From the NCBI GenBank assembly GCA_964414835.1, contig CAYPWY010000026.1:1-25189 (forward strand): 25,189 nt of DNA. The letters run 5' to 3'. Origin of the DNA: Eshraghiella sp964414835. GTDB lineage: Bacteria > Bacillota > Clostridia > Lachnospirales > Lachnospiraceae. Shown here one piece after another: positions 22,613 through 25,189 of the stretch. The number at the start of each line of letters is the position of its first letter. The stretch's first letter is position 1. The notes beneath the pieces were generated by a model that was not told the DNA's origin, did not search any database, and saw only the letters and a list, made by a program, of their open reading frames with translations. The position numbers and the translations under genes are program-made.

Positions 22613-24988
22613 ATGGCAGCAAAAGATTGCATTGAAAAGCAGCCTCTCACTGATGATTATCTTGAGAAAATGAATGCTTACTGGCGCGCAGCCAATTATC
22701 TGTCGGCAGCACAGCTTTATATGCTTGATAATCCGCTTTTAAGAGAGCCTTTGACCAGAGAGCAGGTCAAGAAAAAAATTGTAGGACACTGGGGAACGGT
22801 TCCGGGACAGAACTTTGTATATACACACCTTAACCGTGTTATCAAAAGATATGACCTTGATATGATTCTTATATCAGGTCCGGGACACGGCGGCAACTTT
22901 TTTGTATCCAACTCATACCTTGAAGGAAGCTACAGCGAAGTATATCCTAACGTAAGTCAGGATTATGAAGGAATGAAGAAACTCTGCAAGCAGTTTTCAT
23001 TCCCAGGCGGAATCTCAAGCCATGTTGCTCCCGAAACACCGGGTTCCATCAATGAGGGTGGCGAGCTTGGTTACTCAATCGCTCACGCTTTTGGTTCTGT
23101 ATTTGATAATCCTGAGCTTATTACAGCTTGTATAGTAGGTGACGGCGAAGCGGAGACAGGTCCACTTGCAACGGCATGGCACTCCAACAAGTTCCTGAAC
23201 CCTGTAACGGACGGTGCTGTTCTTCCTATTCTTCACCTTAACGGATATAAAATCAACAACCCTACCGTTTTTGCCCGCATATCACATGACGAGGTTGAGA
23301 GCTTTTTCCATGGATGCGGCTGGAAGCCTTATTTTGTCGAAGGCGATGACCCAATGACAATGCACAGACTTATGGCTGAAACCCTTAATACTGTTATTGA
23401 AGAAATCAAGGAAATTCAGCGTAAGGCAAGAGAAGAAGGTTCAACAGAGCGCCCATTCTGGCCTATGATTGTGCTTCGTACTCCTAAGGGATGGACAGGT
23501 CCTAAATCAGTTGACGGTCTTCAGATTGAAGGCAGCTTCCGCGCCCATCAGGTTCCTATTATGATGGATAAGCCTGAGCACCTTGATTTACTTAAAGAGT
23601 GGTTATTAAGCTACCACCCTGATGAGCTTTTTGATGAGAACTACAGACTTATACCTGAGCTCCGCGCCCTCTGCCCTGAGGGAGATGCACGTATAAGCTC
23701 AAATCCTCACGCCAACGGAGGAAAGCTTCTTCGTGATTTAAGACTTCCTGACTTTACCAAGTATGCTGTTGAGGTTAAAAAACCGGGCGAGACAATCGCA
23801 CAGGATATGCTGGAGCTTGGCGGATATATAAGAGATGTATTTAAGCTTAACGAAGATTCCAAAAACTTCCGTATTTTCGGTCCTGACGAGACTATGTCAA
23901 ACAGACTTTACAAAGCATTTGAGGCTACCGACAGAGACTTTAATGCCGAAATTATAGACACTGACGACTGCCTTGCACATGACGGACGTATTATGGATGC
24001 ATATCTCAGTGAGCATATGTGCGAGGGCTGGCTTGAAGGATACCTTCTCACAGGCCGCCATGGTTTCTTTGCAAGCTATGAAGCATTTATAAGAGTTATA
24101 GATTCAATGGCAGCACAGCATGCAAAATGGCTTAAGGTATGCAACGGTCTTCCTTGGAGACAGAAAATTGCATCACTTAACCTTATTCTGGCATCCAACG
24201 TATGGCAGCAGGACCACAACGGATTTACACATCAGGACCCTGGATTTTTGGATCACATTTCCAACAAAAAGGCTGACGTTGTACGTATGTACCTTCCTCC
24301 TGACGCAAACTGTCTGCTTTCATGCTTTGACCATTGCATAAAGAGCAAAAATTATGTTAATGTTATAGTAGCATCCAAGCATCCAAGCCATCAGTGGCTT
24401 ACAATGGAGCAGGCTGTTAAGCATTGTACACAGGGCGTAAGCATCTGGGAATGGGCAAGCAACGATCAGGGTGAAGAACCTGACATCGTTATAGCATGCT
24501 GCGGCGATACACCTACGCTTGAGGCACTTGCCGCAACTACTATCCTCCGTGAAAATATTCCTGAGCTTAAAATAAGATTTGTCAATGTGGTTGACCTTAT
24601 GAAGCTTGAGTCACATGAGAGACATCCTCACGGACTTACAGATGCAGATTTTAATTCAATTTTCACCAAGGACACTCCTGTTATATTTGCCTTCCATGGA
24701 TACCCAACACTTGTCCATGAGCTTACATACGGAAGAGCTAACCGCAATATACACGTATACGGCTACCATGAGGAGGGTACAATCACTACTCCATTTGATA
24801 TGCGTGTTCAAAACAAGATTGATCGTTTCAACCTTGTTAAATCGGCGCTTAAATATCTTCCGCAGCTTGGCAACAGAGGCTCGTTCCTGACGCAGAAGAT
24901 GAATGACATTCTGGTTGAACACAAGGCTCATATCTCCGAATACGGTGAAGACCTTGAAATCGTAAGAAACTGGGAGTGGAATCTGTAA
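22613..24988 (+). CDS. xfp: Phosphoketolase (xylulose-5-phosphate/fructose-6-phosphate)
   Basis: The 791-residue thiamine-diphosphate enzyme splits xylulose-5-phosphate (and often fructose-6-phosphate) with phosphate to acetyl phosphate plus a sugar phosphate, bypassing part of glycolysis. Signatures include GPGHGG (89-94), the TPP/Mg motif GDGEAETG (176-183) with NGYKINNP after it, and the phosphoketolase blocks HQVPIMM and FGPDETMSN. Length matches the ~790-residue family. An in-frame ATG at 22538 would add 25 residues, but AAAGGAG before 22613 and the family start (MAAKDCIEK) fix the shorter form. It is a single-gene transcript with its own promoter and terminator. No acetate kinase or transaldolase gene is in view. 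Confidence 0.97.
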   Translation: MAAKDCIEKQPLTDDYLEKMNAYWRAANYLSAAQLYMLDNPLLREPLTREQVKKKIVGHWGTVPGQNFVYTHLNRVIKRYDLDMILISGPGHGGNFFVSNSYLEGSYSEVYPNVSQDYEGMKKLCKQFSFPGGISSHVAPETPGSINEGGELGYSIAHAFGSVFDNPELITACIVGDGEAETGPLATAWHSNKFLNPVTDGAVLPILHLNGYKINNPTVFARISHDEVESFFHGCGWKPYFVEGDDPMTMHRLMAETLNTVIEEIKEIQRKAREEGSTERPFWPMIVLRTPKGWTGPKSVDGLQIEGSFRAHQVPIMMDKPEHLDLLKEWLLSYHPDELFDENYRLIPELRALCPEGDARISSNPHANGGKLLRDLRLPDFTKYAVEVKKPGETIAQDMLELGGYIRDVFKLNEDSKNFRIFGPDETMSNRLYKAFEATDRDFNAEIIDTDDCLAHDGRIMDAYLSEHMCEGWLEGYLLTGRHGFFASYEAFIRVIDSMAAQHAKWLKVCNGLPWRQKIASLNLILASNVWQQDHNGFTHQDPGFLDHISNKKADVVRMYLPPDANCLLSCFDHCIKSKNYVNVIVASKHPSHQWLTMEQAVKHCTQGVSIWEWASNDQGEEPDIVIACCGDTPTLEALAATTILRENIPELKIRFVNVVDLMKLESHERHPHGLTDADFNSIFTKDTPVIFAFHGYPTLVHELTYGRANRNIHVYGYHEEGTITTPFDMRVQNKIDRFNLVKSALKYLPQLGNRGSFLTQKMNDILVEHKAHISEYGEDLEIVRNWEWNL

Positions 24989-25001
24989 TCCACATTCACT
25001 G

Positions 25002-25050
25002 GAAAACTCTGCCCGGAAACACTTGTGCAATGTATCCCCGCAGAGTTTTC
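25002..25050 (+). terminator. Terminator after xfp
   Basis: A perfect 11-bp stem (GAAAACTCTGC 25002-25012 with GCAGAGTTTTC 25040-25050) begins 13 nt after the xfp stop codon. The T-run lies in the 3' arm, so efficiency may be moderate. Confidence 0.7.
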
Positions 25051-25115
25051 TATCCCATAAGAATAATTTGCCCGATTAAGGAGTCAAAGTATATAGCTTC
25101 CCTATGAGATAGAAA
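25047..25115. repeat. 13-bp imperfect inverted repeat downstream of xfp
   Basis: TTTCTATCCCATA (25047-25059) and TATGAGATAGAAA (25103-25115) are inverted copies with one mismatch, 43 nt apart. The first arm overlaps the terminator's 3' arm, so the two structures compete. Confidence 0.55.
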
Positions 25116-25135
25116 TTATATCTTAAGCGTAAATG

Positions 25136-25189
25136 TGATATAATGAGCGCAAGCGAGCGGGAGCAGGCGACAGCCTATTCATCGCGAGC
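25136..25189. other. Extended -10 element followed by a GC-rich tail running off the window
   Basis: TGATATAAT (25136-25144) fits an extended -10 promoter. The next 45 nt are GC-rich with two copies of gcgagc, unlike the neighbouring DNA. The element is cut by the edge, and no coding frame can be assigned. Confidence 0.35.

Noticed and set aside
1..25189. tRNA, rRNA, insertion sequence or prophage genes
   Set aside because: None was recognised by reading the sequence; short or degenerate elements could have been missed without a search tool.

Overview
The window looks like a chromosomal segment of an AT-rich, low-GC Gram-positive bacterium, most likely a Clostridia member of the Lachnospiraceae type. 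This is inferred from the A/T-rich intergenic DNA, AGGAGG-type ribosome binding sites, TTGACA/TATAAT-type promoters, ECF transporters, a Dlt-like teichoic-acid operon, HflX, a phosphoketolase and single-membrane surface proteins. The species cannot be fixed from sequence alone. Almost every gene lies on the minus strand, so transcription runs from high to low coordinates. The main exception is the phosphoketolase gene on the plus strand at the right.

From left to right: (i) 1-425 holds the start of a small helix-turn-helix gene that runs off the left edge, a possible HsdS remnant and a terminator. (ii) 426-2331 is a zinc-ribbon, single-pass membrane protein with a 13-residue tandem repeat and its own promoter. 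(iii) 2354-7601 is a housekeeping run, probably one transcript: TPR lipoprotein, hflX, thyA, folA, a 41-residue membrane protein and an N-acetylmuramoyl-L-alanine amidase with a SPOR domain. The amidase start codon is buried in a 13-bp hairpin. (iv) 7621-13296 is a predicted cobalamin-uptake operon. A B12-type riboswitch with a terminator precedes two surface proteins with transcobalamin-like C-terminal domains (one also carries an intrinsic-factor-like alpha/alpha barrel), followed by EcfT, a fused double EcfA ATPase and an ECF S component. (v) 13347-18873 is a five-gene Dlt-like operon (adenylating enzyme, PLP decarboxylase, carrier protein, MBOAT, SGNH/DltD-like) with a strong promoter. (vi) 18887-22410 holds a chemoreceptor with an unusual cytoplasmic N-terminal extension and an alpha/beta esterase that may be read from a leaderless mRNA. 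(vii) 22480-25050 is phosphoketolase xfp with a structured leader and a terminator. The last ~140 bases hold an inverted repeat and a GC-rich element that continues past the edge.

The two most interesting systems are the Dlt-like operon with an embedded carrier-type decarboxylase, and the riboswitch/transcobalamin-like/ECF operon. In the first, the adenylation pocket has a lysine where DltA has methionine. A decarboxylase can act on a carrier-bound amino acid only if a second carboxylate is present, so a dicarboxylic amino acid (glutamate or aspartate) decorating an envelope polymer as GABA or beta-alanine is a testable hypothesis. In the second, bacterial counterparts of the mammalian B12 carrier domains appear to sit on the cell surface and hand cobalamin to an ECF transporter. 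All residue comparisons were made by eye from memory of the families; no database search was run.
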